Shown here one piece after another: positions 16,005 to 25,251 of a DNA stretch of 64,000 nucleotides. The notes beneath the pieces were generated by a model that searched no databases, had not been told where the DNA came from, and saw nothing but the letters and a program-made list of their open reading frames with translations. How positions within the stretch are numbered: the first letter of the stretch is position 1; every line of letters starts with the position of its first letter. The DNA comes from Chitinophaga pinensis. GTDB taxonomy: Bacteria; Bacteroidota; Bacteroidia; Chitinophagales; Chitinophagaceae. The DNA is taken from the NCBI RefSeq assembly GCF_007896845.1, contig NZ_VOHS01000023.1, forward strand, positions 1 to 64,000, read 5' to 3'. Made by a program: the position numbers and the translations under genes.

Positions 16005-18632
16005 TTAAAAGCCTGCATTTAACAACCCCAGCCGGAACTTCCCAAATACCTCCGAAACCTTTATCTGTCCGCTGCTATCCATCATTTCTCCTGTGAAAAT
16101 ATTTTTCCATCTGCCCGGTGCTCCGGCTGGCAATAGCACTGTTGTATCTGTAGGAACCTCTCCGGATAACGGCACAATTACAATCACCCATTCCTGCCGA
16201 TACACACGCGCATAAGCCACAATATGTGCGTTATTTGTCTGTAAAGGCAGATAATCACCATCCAGAAAAATTTCGGCATGCGATCTCCGGAAGTTTAACG
16301 CCTTCCAGGTAACAAACAGCTTTTCCAGACCAAGCTGCCTGTTCTCGGAAAGATATCTGAAGAAATCAGACTGTTGTTCTCTGGCGATAATGTCATCGAG
16401 ATATTGTTGTCGCAAAGTGTAATTGACTGGGCGACGGTTATCCGGATCTACGTAACTATGATCCCATAGCTCGCAGCCCTGATAGATATCCGGAATGCCC
16501 GGGGCGGTAATTTTAATCAGCACCTGTGCAAGCGTAGCTGTAATTGCCTGTTGATCGATAGTATCAACGAAGCTGCGTACGCTGCTCAGAAAATGTTCAT
16601 CCGTCAGCAGTTGCTGTACAAAATTAGTAGCATGCTGTTCGTAGGTCTCTTCAGGAGCTGACCATGCTGTATTCACTTTTGCTTCCCGCAATGCTTTGAT
16701 CAGATATTGCTGCAGACGTTCAATGTATTCCGGATTGACAACTCCGTCTATCGGAAAACCGGCAATCACGGACTGATAAATAAAGTATTCATCGTTCAGT
16801 GTCAGGCCGCTGCCAGGAAACTGCTCCCGCCATTGGGTTAATTGCTCTTTCCATTGAGAAGGATGCAGTGATAGCATATTCAGCCGCATACGACCATCTT
16901 CTCCACGTTTGGTGTCATGGGTAGAGGTGGTATTCAGTGAGGCAGGAGTATGTTGTTGACGAGCTGTTAACCTTTGGTGGAAGGTATCGATGGAAAAGTC
17001 GCTTGTCGCCGGACTATCACCCACCTCGTTATGCGCAAGCAGAGCATTGTATACATAGAAGGTCGTGTCCTCTACACCTTTCGCTGTCACCGGGCCTGTA
17101 AACTGCATCAGTCGTTGCAGGAATAACAGGCGGTTACGGGCTCGCTCCGCATCAGGAATATCTTCCCATAATGCCTCCAGTAATCCTATCTCTGTTTCTG
17201 CGTGACGATTCATAGCGCGTATACGGGCAAACGTTGTTTGTATGATTTCCCGGGAATAGTCATCAATTGGAAACTGCCCCGGATAGAGCCGGTATATTGG
17301 CAGACAAATAATAAACAGCGCAATAGCTTCTTTCAATTGTTCCCGGTCAGTACGTGCATCAGCCAGTTTAAGCGCATAACAATAGCGGATGAGGTTCTCC
17401 CATTCCCCGCCCATATATCGCTCTAAAATCAGCCTTTTCTTCTCATAAACAATGTCCTGATAGGCTGGTAGCTCAGGTAGTAACTCCTGATACCAGTCAG
17501 TTAGTTGTTTTTCTCCGGAATTGCTGGTCAGGAGATGGTTGGTAAAAGCCAGAAACTCATAACCGCTCGTACCTTGTAATGCCCAGTCAGCAGGAAGAGA
17601 TTCCGCATGCTCAAGGATTTTTTCTGCTATAATGTAACAATTACTTCCAAATAACATCCGTAGCCGCTGAATATACGTCGCCGGATCACGCAGACCGTCT
17701 ATATGATCTATACGAAGTCCCTGTATCAGTTCCTCTCTGTAAAGACTATGCAGGAATGTATGATATTCGTCAAACACGGCTTGGGACTCCATACTTAGTG
17801 TGATCAACTCATTTACCGTAAAAAAGCGGCGGTAATTGATCCGTTGATCTGCTTCCTGCCAGCTGCAAAGTAGATAATACTGCTGTTGCATCAGTTGCAG
17901 CATAACCTCTTTGTCATTGCTGATGCGTGTCGCAATACCCTCCAATACAGATCGATTAGCTGTACCATACAGTTCTTGTTTCACCTGCGTCCAGTCTTTC
18001 AACGCAATCCCTTTGGTGGCCTGCTGATACAAATTGTCAAACAAACCCAGCACCGGCAATGCATCGCTGTCTTTTAACAGAGACTGTAACACTTCATATG
18101 CGGAAATGGATAAAGGGAACGTCTGTTCAAAATAAGTTATCTCTAATTCTTTATCGGTATATACCAGTTTAATTTCACCTGCTTCAATACACGCTTCCAG
18201 ACTTTTCCCCAGAAAAGGTGTCATCAGCTTACCCGCAAGGTCAGGAGATGGGTGCTGCCAATCTATATCAAAATATTTGTAGTAAGGCGATAACGGACCG
18301 CGCTCCATCACATCATATAATCTATGATTGCTCAGATGAAACGCCATATGATTAGGCACAATGTCCTGCAACCAATTCATATCCCGTTGTTGTAATATCT
18401 TTTTGATCTCGCGCAACTGCTCTATAGTTCCAATAGCAGGATTGATCATATGTGGATCTGTCACATCATACCCATGCATACTACCCGGAGCCGCCGTGAA
18501 GATAGGGGAGGCGTATACCGTGGAAATACCCAGCTTGTCCAGATAGTCCAGAATATCTTTCAGATCAGTAAATGTAAACCCGCCATGCAATTGCAGCCGG
18601 TAAGTGGACGAAGGTGGATTATTTGATTTCAT
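16005..18632 (-). CDS. treY: Malto-oligosyltrehalose synthase (EC 5.4.99.15)
   Basis: 875 residues from ATG 18632 (MKSNNPPSSTYRLQLH), which matches the family start. A longer upstream frame lies inside treZ and is not used. It isomerises the reducing-end alpha-1,4 bond of maltodextrins to alpha,alpha-1,1, making maltooligosyl-trehalose in the cytoplasm. GH13 barrel signatures: DIVPNHMAFH, nucleophile Asp309 in GLRIDHIDGLRD, acid/base Glu337 in YIIAEKILEHAE, and STHDTKRGED. The TreY-specific insertion and the C-terminal PGIPDIYQGCELWD are present. It overlaps treZ by 14 bp, so the two are translationally coupled, and the TreZ product acts on the TreY product. Confidence 0.95.
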   Translation of the reverse strand: MKSNNPPSSTYRLQLHGGFTFTDLKDILDYLDKLGISTVYASPIFTAAPGSMHGYDVTDPHMINPAIGTIEQLREIKKILQQRDMNWLQDIVPNHMAFHLSNHRLYDVMERGPLSPYYKYFDIDWQHPSPDLAGKLMTPFLGKSLEACIEAGEIKLVYTDKELEITYFEQTFPLSISAYEVLQSLLKDSDALPVLGLFDNLYQQATKGIALKDWTQVKQELYGTANRSVLEGIATRISNDKEVMLQLMQQQYYLLCSWQEADQRINYRRFFTVNELITLSMESQAVFDEYHTFLHSLYREELIQGLRIDHIDGLRDPATYIQRLRMLFGSNCYIIAEKILEHAESLPADWALQGTSGYEFLAFTNHLLTSNSGEKQLTDWYQELLPELPAYQDIVYEKKRLILERYMGGEWENLIRYCYALKLADARTDREQLKEAIALFIICLPIYRLYPGQFPIDDYSREIIQTTFARIRAMNRHAETEIGLLEALWEDIPDAERARNRLLFLQRLMQFTGPVTAKGVEDTTFYVYNALLAHNEVGDSPATSDFSIDTFHQRLTARQQHTPASLNTTSTHDTKRGEDGRMRLNMLSLHPSQWKEQLTQWREQFPGSGLTLNDEYFIYQSVIAGFPIDGVVNPEYIERLQQYLIKALREAKVNTAWSAPEETYEQHATNFVQQLLTDEHFLSSVRSFVDTIDQQAITATLAQVLIKITAPGIPDIYQGCELWDHSYVDPDNRRPVNYTLRQQYLDDIIAREQQSDFFRYLSENRQLGLEKLFVTWKALNFRRSHAEIFLDGDYLPLQTNNAHIVAYARVYRQEWVIVIVPLSGEVPTDTTVLLPAGAPGRWKNIFTGEMMDSSGQIKVSEVFGKFRLGLLNAGF

Positions 18633-20505
18633 AAACGATAGCTGAGAATGGTTGTATTGAGATTGCTTCGGATGTAGTCGCCTGATCAGGTGTTGTACTG
18701 CCCGGCCCATGCCAGACGGCAGCCGCAGAATCAAACTTTTTCAATAAGTCGCCTGCCCCTGTGTATTGATAAGTTACAGCATGATCACTGAAGTTGAATA
18801 GTATCAACAGCCGGTCATCATTGCCCGACCGCTCTACTAACAGTAATTGTTCTTCTGCCTGTGGAATCTGCACTTTTACTCCTTCCCGGGATGTGTTTAG
18901 CATAGCCTGTCTGGTTCTGCGAAATGCGATCAGGAATCTGTACAGCTCCGTCAAAGCTGTTGCATTGTCGGTTTTGGTATGCCAGCTGAGAGTGGACTGA
19001 TTAAATGTTTCGACAGACTGTGGATCTGGTACTTCGCCTTCCCAGGCAAAGGAGGCAAATTCTTCCCTGCGTCCGTTCGTAACAGCAGCAATCAGATCCT
19101 TGTCGCTATGACTGGTAAAGAACTGAAAAGGGTTTGTTTCGCCATATTCCTCACCCATAAACAATAGTGGAATATGCGGAGATAACAATACTACCGCTGC
19201 CGCCAGTTTTTGCGCTTCAAAAGGCAATTGTGTTGTCAGTCTGTCGCCCAGCATCCTGTTACCGATCTGATCATGATTTTGCGCAAACACCACAAATTGA
19301 TGGTAATCATTCTCCGAAGGAGCCACACCAAAATGCCTTTTCCTTACACTGGAATATTCCCCGGTAAATACATAAGAATCCTGATAGGACTTAGCCATTG
19401 GCGCTAATCCACCGAAATCTGCATAGTAACCATTCACCTCGCCTGTCAGCAGACTATGCAACGCGTGATGAAATTCATCTATCCACTGCCCATGCATTCC
19501 ATAACCGCCTTTTTCCCGTGGAGTGATGTACCGCGGACTATTCAGATCAATCTCCGCAATCAGAAACTTCTTTTTGCCGGATGATACTTGCAATGCATCT
19601 ACCAGTTCAGACAATTCAGCTGTAAAATGACGTGCTCCGCAATCCCATATCGCATGCACCGCATCCATCCTGAGCCCGTCTATATGAAATTCATCCAGCC
19701 ACATCAACGCATTCTGAATGTAATACGCTCTGACAGCATCACACCACGCATCATCAAAATTGAGTGCCGGCCCCCATGGTGTTTTGTATTTGTCAGTAAA
19801 CCATGGGCCATATTGTGCAAAATAATTACCCTCCGGACCGAGATGATTATACACTACATCCAGAATAACTGCAATGCCATGCTGGTGGGCAGCATTTACC
19901 AACGCCTTTAATCCGTTAACGCCTCCATAAGAATGCTGCACGGCAAAAGGATAAACACCATCATATCCCCAATTACGATCACCGGGAAATTGCCCCACCG
20001 GCATAAGTTCTATTGCGGTTATCCCCAATGAACGGAGATAACCTAGTTTATCAATAATGCCCTGAAAATTGTGTGTCGGAGAAAATGTGCCGGTATGTAA
20101 CTCATAAATGATCAGTTCCTGTAGTGTAAGCCCTTCCCAACTATTATCCGTCCATTCAAAATCAGGGCTGACTACTTCAGATACACCATGTACGCCCTCT
20201 GGCTGATAACGGGATGCCGGGTCTGGTAAAGATGTTTCTTCGTCCAGTACATATTTGTATTGCGTACCTGCAGATAAACCTTCAATTGTCGTATGCCAGT
20301 ACCCCTTATCATCCCGTTGCATAGGATAGACCTGCGGATCCGGTTGTACTACTGATAATGCAACCTGCTGACGAAAAGGAGCCCAGACGCTGAATTTACA
20401 TGTATTGTCGGGCTGTAAAGCAGCCCCTGCAAAAGGATAAATATTTGCCAAAGTTTTTTTGAGGAGAAACTGAAAATAATATGCCAGTGATCTGGTCTGC
20501 ATCAT
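18619..20505 (-). CDS. treZ: Malto-oligosyltrehalose trehalohydrolase (EC 3.2.1.141)
   Basis: 628 residues. It hydrolyses the alpha-1,4 bond next to the trehalose unit on TreY's product, releasing free trehalose. An N-terminal CBM48-like domain (CKFSVWAPFRQQVALS, GYWHTTIEGL) precedes a GH13_10 barrel: ILDVVYNHLGPEGNYF, nucleophile Asp in IDGLRMDAVHAI, acid/base Glu in FLIAEIDLNSPR, and FAQNHDQIGNR. The C-terminal domain has LLILFNFSDHAV. The first about 18 residues (MMQTRSLAYYFQFLLKK) are unusual for the family, and an in-frame TTG near LANIYPFAG could be the real start. It is first in a treZ-treY operon, divergent from an alpha-glucosidase gene with a 153-bp spacer. Confidence 0.94.
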   Translation of the reverse strand: MMQTRSLAYYFQFLLKKTLANIYPFAGAALQPDNTCKFSVWAPFRQQVALSVVQPDPQVYPMQRDDKGYWHTTIEGLSAGTQYKYVLDEETSLPDPASRYQPEGVHGVSEVVSPDFEWTDNSWEGLTLQELIIYELHTGTFSPTHNFQGIIDKLGYLRSLGITAIELMPVGQFPGDRNWGYDGVYPFAVQHSYGGVNGLKALVNAAHQHGIAVILDVVYNHLGPEGNYFAQYGPWFTDKYKTPWGPALNFDDAWCDAVRAYYIQNALMWLDEFHIDGLRMDAVHAIWDCGARHFTAELSELVDALQVSSGKKKFLIAEIDLNSPRYITPREKGGYGMHGQWIDEFHHALHSLLTGEVNGYYADFGGLAPMAKSYQDSYVFTGEYSSVRKRHFGVAPSENDYHQFVVFAQNHDQIGNRMLGDRLTTQLPFEAQKLAAAVVLLSPHIPLLFMGEEYGETNPFQFFTSHSDKDLIAAVTNGRREEFASFAWEGEVPDPQSVETFNQSTLSWHTKTDNATALTELYRFLIAFRRTRQAMLNTSREGVKVQIPQAEEQLLLVERSGNDDRLLILFNFSDHAVTYQYTGAGDLLKKFDSAAAVWHGPGSTTPDQATTSEAISIQPFSAIVYEIK

Positions 20506-20658
20506 AACTGTCTATCGGCTTGATCATGTGGAAATTATGCGGCACAATTTCTACATTCTGGGCCGAAAAAATGCGTTGTCCCGGCTTACACACAGCAGAT
20601 TGAACTGTGCAGGGTTTTTGCTAAGTATAATCTCATTAACCCGAAAGTAGATCTATCT
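20506..20658. promoter_or_regulatory. Divergent promoter region treZ / alpha-glucosidase
   Basis: 153 bp between two divergent starts. TATAAT occurs at about 20625 within GCTAAGTATAATCTCATT, preceded by TTGAAC about 20 bases earlier, and reads toward the alpha-glucosidase gene. Any operator shared by both directions is not recognisable by eye. Confidence 0.3.
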
Positions 20659-22473
20659 ATGTCAAGTAAAGTAAAGGACACAAACTGGTGGAAAGAATCG
20701 ATCATCTATCAGATCTATCCATGGAGTTTTAAAGACAGTAACGGTGATGGCATCGGTGATTTGCAGGGTATCATCTCCAGACTCGACTATATCCAAAGTC
20801 TGGGTGTTGATATGGTGTGGTTAAATCCCATTTACAAGTCTCCTAATGATGATAATGGTTATGATATCAGTGACTATTATGATATCATGAAAGAGGTGGG
20901 CACAATGGCAGATTTTGATGCTTTGCTTAAAGGACTACATGACAGAAAGATCCGTCTTATGATGGATATTGTTGTCAACCATACCAGTGATGAACATCCC
21001 TGGTTTCAGGAAGCAAAACAATCGAGACAAAGCCCTTATTATAACTATTACCACTGGTGGCCTGCCGAAAAAGGAAAACCACCCCGCCGTTATAGTCACT
21101 TCGATGCCACCGGCAGTGCATGGACATATAATAAAGCAACTGACTCTTACTATCTGCATTACTTCTCCGAAAAAATGCCTGATCTCAATTGGGAAAATCC
21201 GGAGGCGCGTAAAGCTATCTATGCCATCATGAACTTTTGGTTTGATAAAGGCGTAGACGGCTTCAGAATGGATGCTATCTGCTATATTTCAAAAGATACC
21301 AGTTGGCCGGATGTGGAAAAAATAGTAGCAGAAAAGTATCAGCACGATTGGGCTGGTTATTATGCACATGGTCCGCATTTACATGAATACTTACAGGAGA
21401 TGCACCGGGAGACGCTGAACCGGCCCGACGTTACCACATTGGCAGAAGCATCTGGTATTACAAAAGAAGAAGCACTTGATTTTGTAAAGGAAGACCGGAA
21501 AGAACTCCACATGCTGTATCATTTTGAGGGAGTCCAGCTTGGATTCGCCAAAGAAGGATATAAACGCCTCGACCCCAAAGGGCTTGATCTCCGACAGTTG
21601 AAACAATTATATACCGACTGGGACAGAATCTTCGAACTGGACGGCTGGGGGACCATCTATCTCGGCAATCACGATCAGCCACGTATGGTGACGCGTTGGG
21701 GGAATGACGATGAACAATTCCGTGAAATCTCTTCCAAAATGCTGATCACCTTCCTGCTCACCATGAGAGCTACGCCGATTTTCTACTATGGAGACGAACT
21801 CGGTATGACAAATATCCGTTTTGAGAAGATTGAAGACTATCGCGATATAGAGACCATCAACATGTATAAATACATACAGAGTCAGGGTGGTGATCTGGCG
21901 CATTTTCTGAAAGATGCAGCTCTTACCGGTAGAGACAATGGTCGTACACCCTTTCAATGGGATGAATCTCCCAATGCCGGTTTCACAACCGGTAAGCCAT
22001 GGTTGAAGATCAATGAGAATTATAAACTGATCAACGCCGCTCAACAGGATAGGGATGAACGCTCTATTCTGCAATACTTCCGGCAACTGGTACTGCTACG
22101 TAAACACAAGCCAGTACTTATTCATGGTAAATATGAATTGCTGGATGCGGATCATCCACAGGTGTATACCTACACCCGCACATTGGATCAGGAGAAAATG
22201 CTCATTGTCCTCAACTTTTCAAAAGAGGAAGTGTTGTATACATTACCGTTTGTACTCGATGTCGGTACTGAACCACTCGTGAATAATATGCTCTCCTTCA
22301 AGCTCGAGAATGATTCCGTAACACTTGCTCCTTATCAGGCATTGGTCTTCGGACCACTGCCAACAGACTTACCACCCTTACAGGACGAGGAACAGGCTTT
22401 TGCCGAAGATCTGCCTATTGTGAAAGTAAAAGAAGAAAATTCAAGCCTTGAATCCAATGAGCTTGCTATCTGA
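20659..22473 (+). CDS. GH13 alpha-glucosidase (oligo-1,6-glucosidase/maltase type)
   Basis: 604 residues, cytoplasmic. GH13_31 features: IIYQIYPWSFKDSNGDGIGD near the N-terminus (calcium-binding-loop phrase DSNGDGIGD), MDIVVNHTSDEH, nucleophile Asp205 in GFRMDAICY, acid/base Glu263 in TLAEASG, and transition-state His338-Asp339 in YLGNHDQPR. QWDESPNAGFT is a subfamily hallmark. The residue after the nucleophile is Ala. In studied homologues Val there goes with alpha-1,6 specificity and Ala/Thr with alpha-1,4, so maltase-like activity is favoured. An acidic 35-residue tail (LQDEEQAFAEDLP) extends beyond the usual C-terminal beta domain. It is followed after 77 bp by glgX. Confidence 0.9.
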   Translation: MSSKVKDTNWWKESIIYQIYPWSFKDSNGDGIGDLQGIISRLDYIQSLGVDMVWLNPIYKSPNDDNGYDISDYYDIMKEVGTMADFDALLKGLHDRKIRLMMDIVVNHTSDEHPWFQEAKQSRQSPYYNYYHWWPAEKGKPPRRYSHFDATGSAWTYNKATDSYYLHYFSEKMPDLNWENPEARKAIYAIMNFWFDKGVDGFRMDAICYISKDTSWPDVEKIVAEKYQHDWAGYYAHGPHLHEYLQEMHRETLNRPDVTTLAEASGITKEEALDFVKEDRKELHMLYHFEGVQLGFAKEGYKRLDPKGLDLRQLKQLYTDWDRIFELDGWGTIYLGNHDQPRMVTRWGNDDEQFREISSKMLITFLLTMRATPIFYYGDELGMTNIRFEKIEDYRDIETINMYKYIQSQGGDLAHFLKDAALTGRDNGRTPFQWDESPNAGFTTGKPWLKINENYKLINAAQQDRDERSILQYFRQLVLLRKHKPVLIHGKYELLDADHPQVYTYTRTLDQEKMLIVLNFSKEEVLYTLPFVLDVGTEPLVNNMLSFKLENDSVTLAPYQALVFGPLPTDLPPLQDEEQAFAEDLPIVKVKEENSSLESNELAI

Positions 22474-22500
22474 CAAATGATTAACTAAACATACTCCATG

Positions 22501-22530
22501 CTATCCCTTCCTTGACGCGGGAAGGGATAG
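22501..22530 (+). other. Perfect 11-bp hairpin between alpha-glucosidase and glgX
   Basis: CTATCCCTTCC and GGAAGGGATAG pair perfectly around loop TTGACGCG. There is no T run after it, so it is a weak terminator at best. It lies 20 bp before the glgX ATG and could protect or process the intercistronic mRNA or set the ratio of the two products. Confidence 0.55.
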
Positions 22531-22550
22531 TGGGAGGCCAATCATGTGCT

Positions 22551-24683
22551 ATGAACCAGACTGTAGTATATCCGGGCAGTCCCTATCCATTAGGGGCCAC
22601 CTGGGACGGAAAAGGAGTAAATTTTGCCCTCTACGCAGATAATGCAACCGGTGTTGAACTTTGCCTGTTTAATACAACCGCAGACGAGGCAGAAGCCTTT
22701 AAGATAAAGATCAAAGAACGTTCTCACCAGGTATGGCACTGTTACATACCCGATATAAAACCCGGCCAGTTGTACGGCTACCGCGTACATGGTCCCTACG
22801 AACCGCAAAACGGTCATCGTTTCAATGCTAAGAAATTATTGATAGATCCATACGCCAAAGCAATCGCCGGTACCATCGATTGGAGTGACGCCCTGTTCGG
22901 GTATAAATTGGGCGATCCCGAAGAAGATCTCAGTTTCAGTGATGTGGATAGCGTACCATTTATTCCCAAAAGTGTAGTAGTGGACCAGTCTTTTGATTGG
23001 GAAGGTGATCGTGCTCCTAAGATCGCTTATAATGAATCCATCATCTACGAGGCACATGTCAAAGGCTTTACAAAGCTGCATCCTGATATCCCGGAGGATA
23101 TCCGGGGTACCTATGCAGGTATGGCTCATCCGGTGACCGTTAATTACCTGAAGGAATTGGGGATTACCGCCGTCGAGTTAATGCCGGTACATCACTTTGT
23201 GGCAGACAGGCACCTTGTAGACCGCGGACTTACCAACTATTGGGGCTATAATACCATCGGCTTCTTTGCACCGGATGCCCGCTATGCCGCCCATGGTGTA
23301 CTGGGAGAGCAGGTAACCGAATTTAAACAACTGGTCAAAACCCTGCATCAGGCAGGTATAGAAGTGATTCTGGATGTGGTATACAACCATACAGGGGAAG
23401 GCAATCATCTGGGACCGACTTTGTCTTTCCGGGGAATAGACAACGCGTCTTACTATCGGCTGACAGAAGATAAGCGCTATTACATGGATTACACCGGTAC
23501 CGGGAATACCCTGAACGCTTACCTTCCAAACGTACTGCGCCTGATGATGGACAGCCTGCGTTACTGGATTCAGGAAATGCATGTAGATGGTTTCCGCTTC
23601 GATCTGGCATCAACACTGGCACGTGAACTTCATGAAGTAAATACATTGAGTGCCTTTTTTGATATCGTCTATCAGGATCCGGTGATCTCTCAGGTCAAAC
23701 TGATCGCTGAACCATGGGATATCGGCGAGGGCGGTTATCAGGTGGGGAAATTCCCTCCCGGCTGGGCCGAATGGAACGGTAAGTACCGTGATTGCATCCG
23801 GGACTACTGGAGAGGAGCTGATAGTATGCTGGGTGAATTTGCTGAACGCTTTACCGGGAGCTCCGATCTGTATAAAAATGACTACCGTAGTCCGACAGCC
23901 AGTATCAACTTTGTAACAGCGCATGATGGCTTTACCCTTCGGGATCTGGTATCTTACAACGATAAACATAACGAGGCGAATCTCGATGATAACAGGGATG
24001 GGGACGATCATAACCGTTCATGGAACTGTGGTGCAGAGGGCCCTACTGATGATGAGGGCGTATTGGCACTGAGAAGCCGCCAGCAGCGTAATTTCTTTGC
24101 AACACTTTTATTATCTCAAGGGGTGCCGATGATCGTCGCAGGAGATGAACTCGGCCGTACCCAGAGAGGAAACAACAACTGTTATTGTCAGGATAATGAA
24201 TTATCATGGGTGAATTGGCAGCAGATCGACAACGATCTCTTACAGTTTACCCGCCAGCTGATTGCCCTGAGAAGAGCACACCCTGCCTTCTGTCGCAGAC
24301 GTTGGTTCCAGGGGCAGCCAATCAAAGGAATAGGACTGGAAGATATCGCGTGGTTCCTGCCGGATGGTGTTGAAATGTCTGATGAACACTGGAGTCACGA
24401 TTTTGCAAAGTCTATGGCAGTATTTTTCAATGGTAAAGGACTACACCATAGCGGTCCCAAAGGGGAGCAGATCGTGGATGATAGTTTTTATATCATTTTT
24501 AATGCGCATTATGAGCCATTGGATTTCACCCTTCCTCCGGAAAAATATGGTCACACCTGGACCAAATTACTGGATACGCGTGATACGCAGGTTACAGAAC
24601 GTGAGGAAGTTTACAAAGCACAGCAGACAATCAATGTAGATGCCCGCTCGGTCATGGTGCTCCGGCATAAACTGATGCACTGA
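22551..24683 (+). CDS. glgX: Glycogen debranching enzyme (isoamylase type)
   Basis: About 710 residues from ATG 22551 (MNQTVVYPGSPYPLGA). A TTG 39 bp upstream lies in the hairpin loop and is rejected. It cleaves alpha-1,6 branches of limit dextrins or glycogen. CBM48 at the N-terminus (GVNFALYADNATGVELCLF) is followed by a GH13_11 barrel: ILDVVYNHTGEGNHLGPT, nucleophile Asp in VDGFRFDLAST, acid/base Glu in LIAEPWDIGEGGY, and VTAHDGFTLRDLVSY. The GlgX/TreX hallmarks DDNRDGDDHNRSWNCGAEGP and LSQGVPMIVAGDELGRTQ-GNNNCYCQD are present. Its stop lies 1 bp from the convergent GNAT stop. Debranched chains feed TreY and TreZ and the alpha-glucosidase encoded alongside. Confidence 0.94.
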   Translation: MNQTVVYPGSPYPLGATWDGKGVNFALYADNATGVELCLFNTTADEAEAFKIKIKERSHQVWHCYIPDIKPGQLYGYRVHGPYEPQNGHRFNAKKLLIDPYAKAIAGTIDWSDALFGYKLGDPEEDLSFSDVDSVPFIPKSVVVDQSFDWEGDRAPKIAYNESIIYEAHVKGFTKLHPDIPEDIRGTYAGMAHPVTVNYLKELGITAVELMPVHHFVADRHLVDRGLTNYWGYNTIGFFAPDARYAAHGVLGEQVTEFKQLVKTLHQAGIEVILDVVYNHTGEGNHLGPTLSFRGIDNASYYRLTEDKRYYMDYTGTGNTLNAYLPNVLRLMMDSLRYWIQEMHVDGFRFDLASTLARELHEVNTLSAFFDIVYQDPVISQVKLIAEPWDIGEGGYQVGKFPPGWAEWNGKYRDCIRDYWRGADSMLGEFAERFTGSSDLYKNDYRSPTASINFVTAHDGFTLRDLVSYNDKHNEANLDDNRDGDDHNRSWNCGAEGPTDDEGVLALRSRQQRNFFATLLLSQGVPMIVAGDELGRTQRGNNNCYCQDNELSWVNWQQIDNDLLQFTRQLIALRRAHPAFCRRRWFQGQPIKGIGLEDIAWFLPDGVEMSDEHWSHDFAKSMAVFFNGKGLHHSGPKGEQIVDDSFYIIFNAHYEPLDFTLPPEKYGHTWTKLLDTRDTQVTEREEVYKAQQTINVDARSVMVLRHKLMH

Positions 24684-24684
24684 G

Positions 24685-25188
24685 CTAATTGATAAAATAC
24701 ATAAATTCAATAGTGCTGCCCGGCAACTGTACCATCTTCTCATGGTGCAGGCCGATTTTGTTCAGCAAGGCAATGGCATGGTCATTCTTTTCTGTTGTAA
24801 TAGCAGCAACCCGGGGCAGTTTCAATGTAGTAAGGGCATAGTCTTTTACAGCATTGGCTGCCTCATAGGCATATCCCTTACCGGTATAGTCAGGAAGAAA
24901 AGCAAACCCTATATCTACCTCCTCCAGACCGTCTCTTTTTATCAGACCAGTCATCCCGATAGGCGTTTTTTCCTCTTTCAGGGTCACCATATATAAACCG
25001 AAACCATGCTGATCATAGCTGGCCAATGGTCCATTGATCAGATAATTGCGGGCGTCATGCAGGCCCCTGACATTCCTGTCCCCGATATAAATCAGCCAGG
25101 TAGGAGAGTTTAATAAACGGTATATAAAAGGCGCATCATCAATGGTAAATCGACGGAGTTGCAGGCGGGCTGTTTCGCAGATAAGCAT
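24685..25188 (-). CDS. GNAT N-acetyltransferase (RimJ/RimL type)
   Basis: 167 residues from ATG 25188 (MLICETARLQLRRFT). The in-frame extension further upstream crosses the neighbouring divergent gene and is discarded. The N-terminal TARLQLRRFTIDDAPFIYRL is the classic RimJ/L opening. GLYMVTLKEEKTPIGMTGL and VDIGFAFLPDYTGKGYAYEA give the beta4-beta5 wedge with acetyl-CoA pyrophosphate loop G-K-G-Y-A. AAITTEKNDHAIALLNKIGL is motif B. It would N-acetylate a protein N-terminus or a small amine. The acceptor is unknown. The stop lies 1 bp from the glgX stop, so the two transcripts converge. Confidence 0.85.
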   Translation of the reverse strand: MLICETARLQLRRFTIDDAPFIYRLLNSPTWLIYIGDRNVRGLHDARNYLINGPLASYDQHGFGLYMVTLKEEKTPIGMTGLIKRDGLEEVDIGFAFLPDYTGKGYAYEAANAVKDYALTTLKLPRVAAITTEKNDHAIALLNKIGLHHEKMVQLPGSTIEFMYFIN

Positions 25189-25251
25189 AGTACTGTTTCT
25201 ATAAGTTCTTAAAATGACAGCTATTAAGTAAGTTAGCAAAAAAAATGCTAG

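Noticed and set aside
18633..18734. An N-terminal extension of TreY
   Set aside because: It lies entirely inside treZ and lacks homology to the family; ATG 18632 matches the conserved start.
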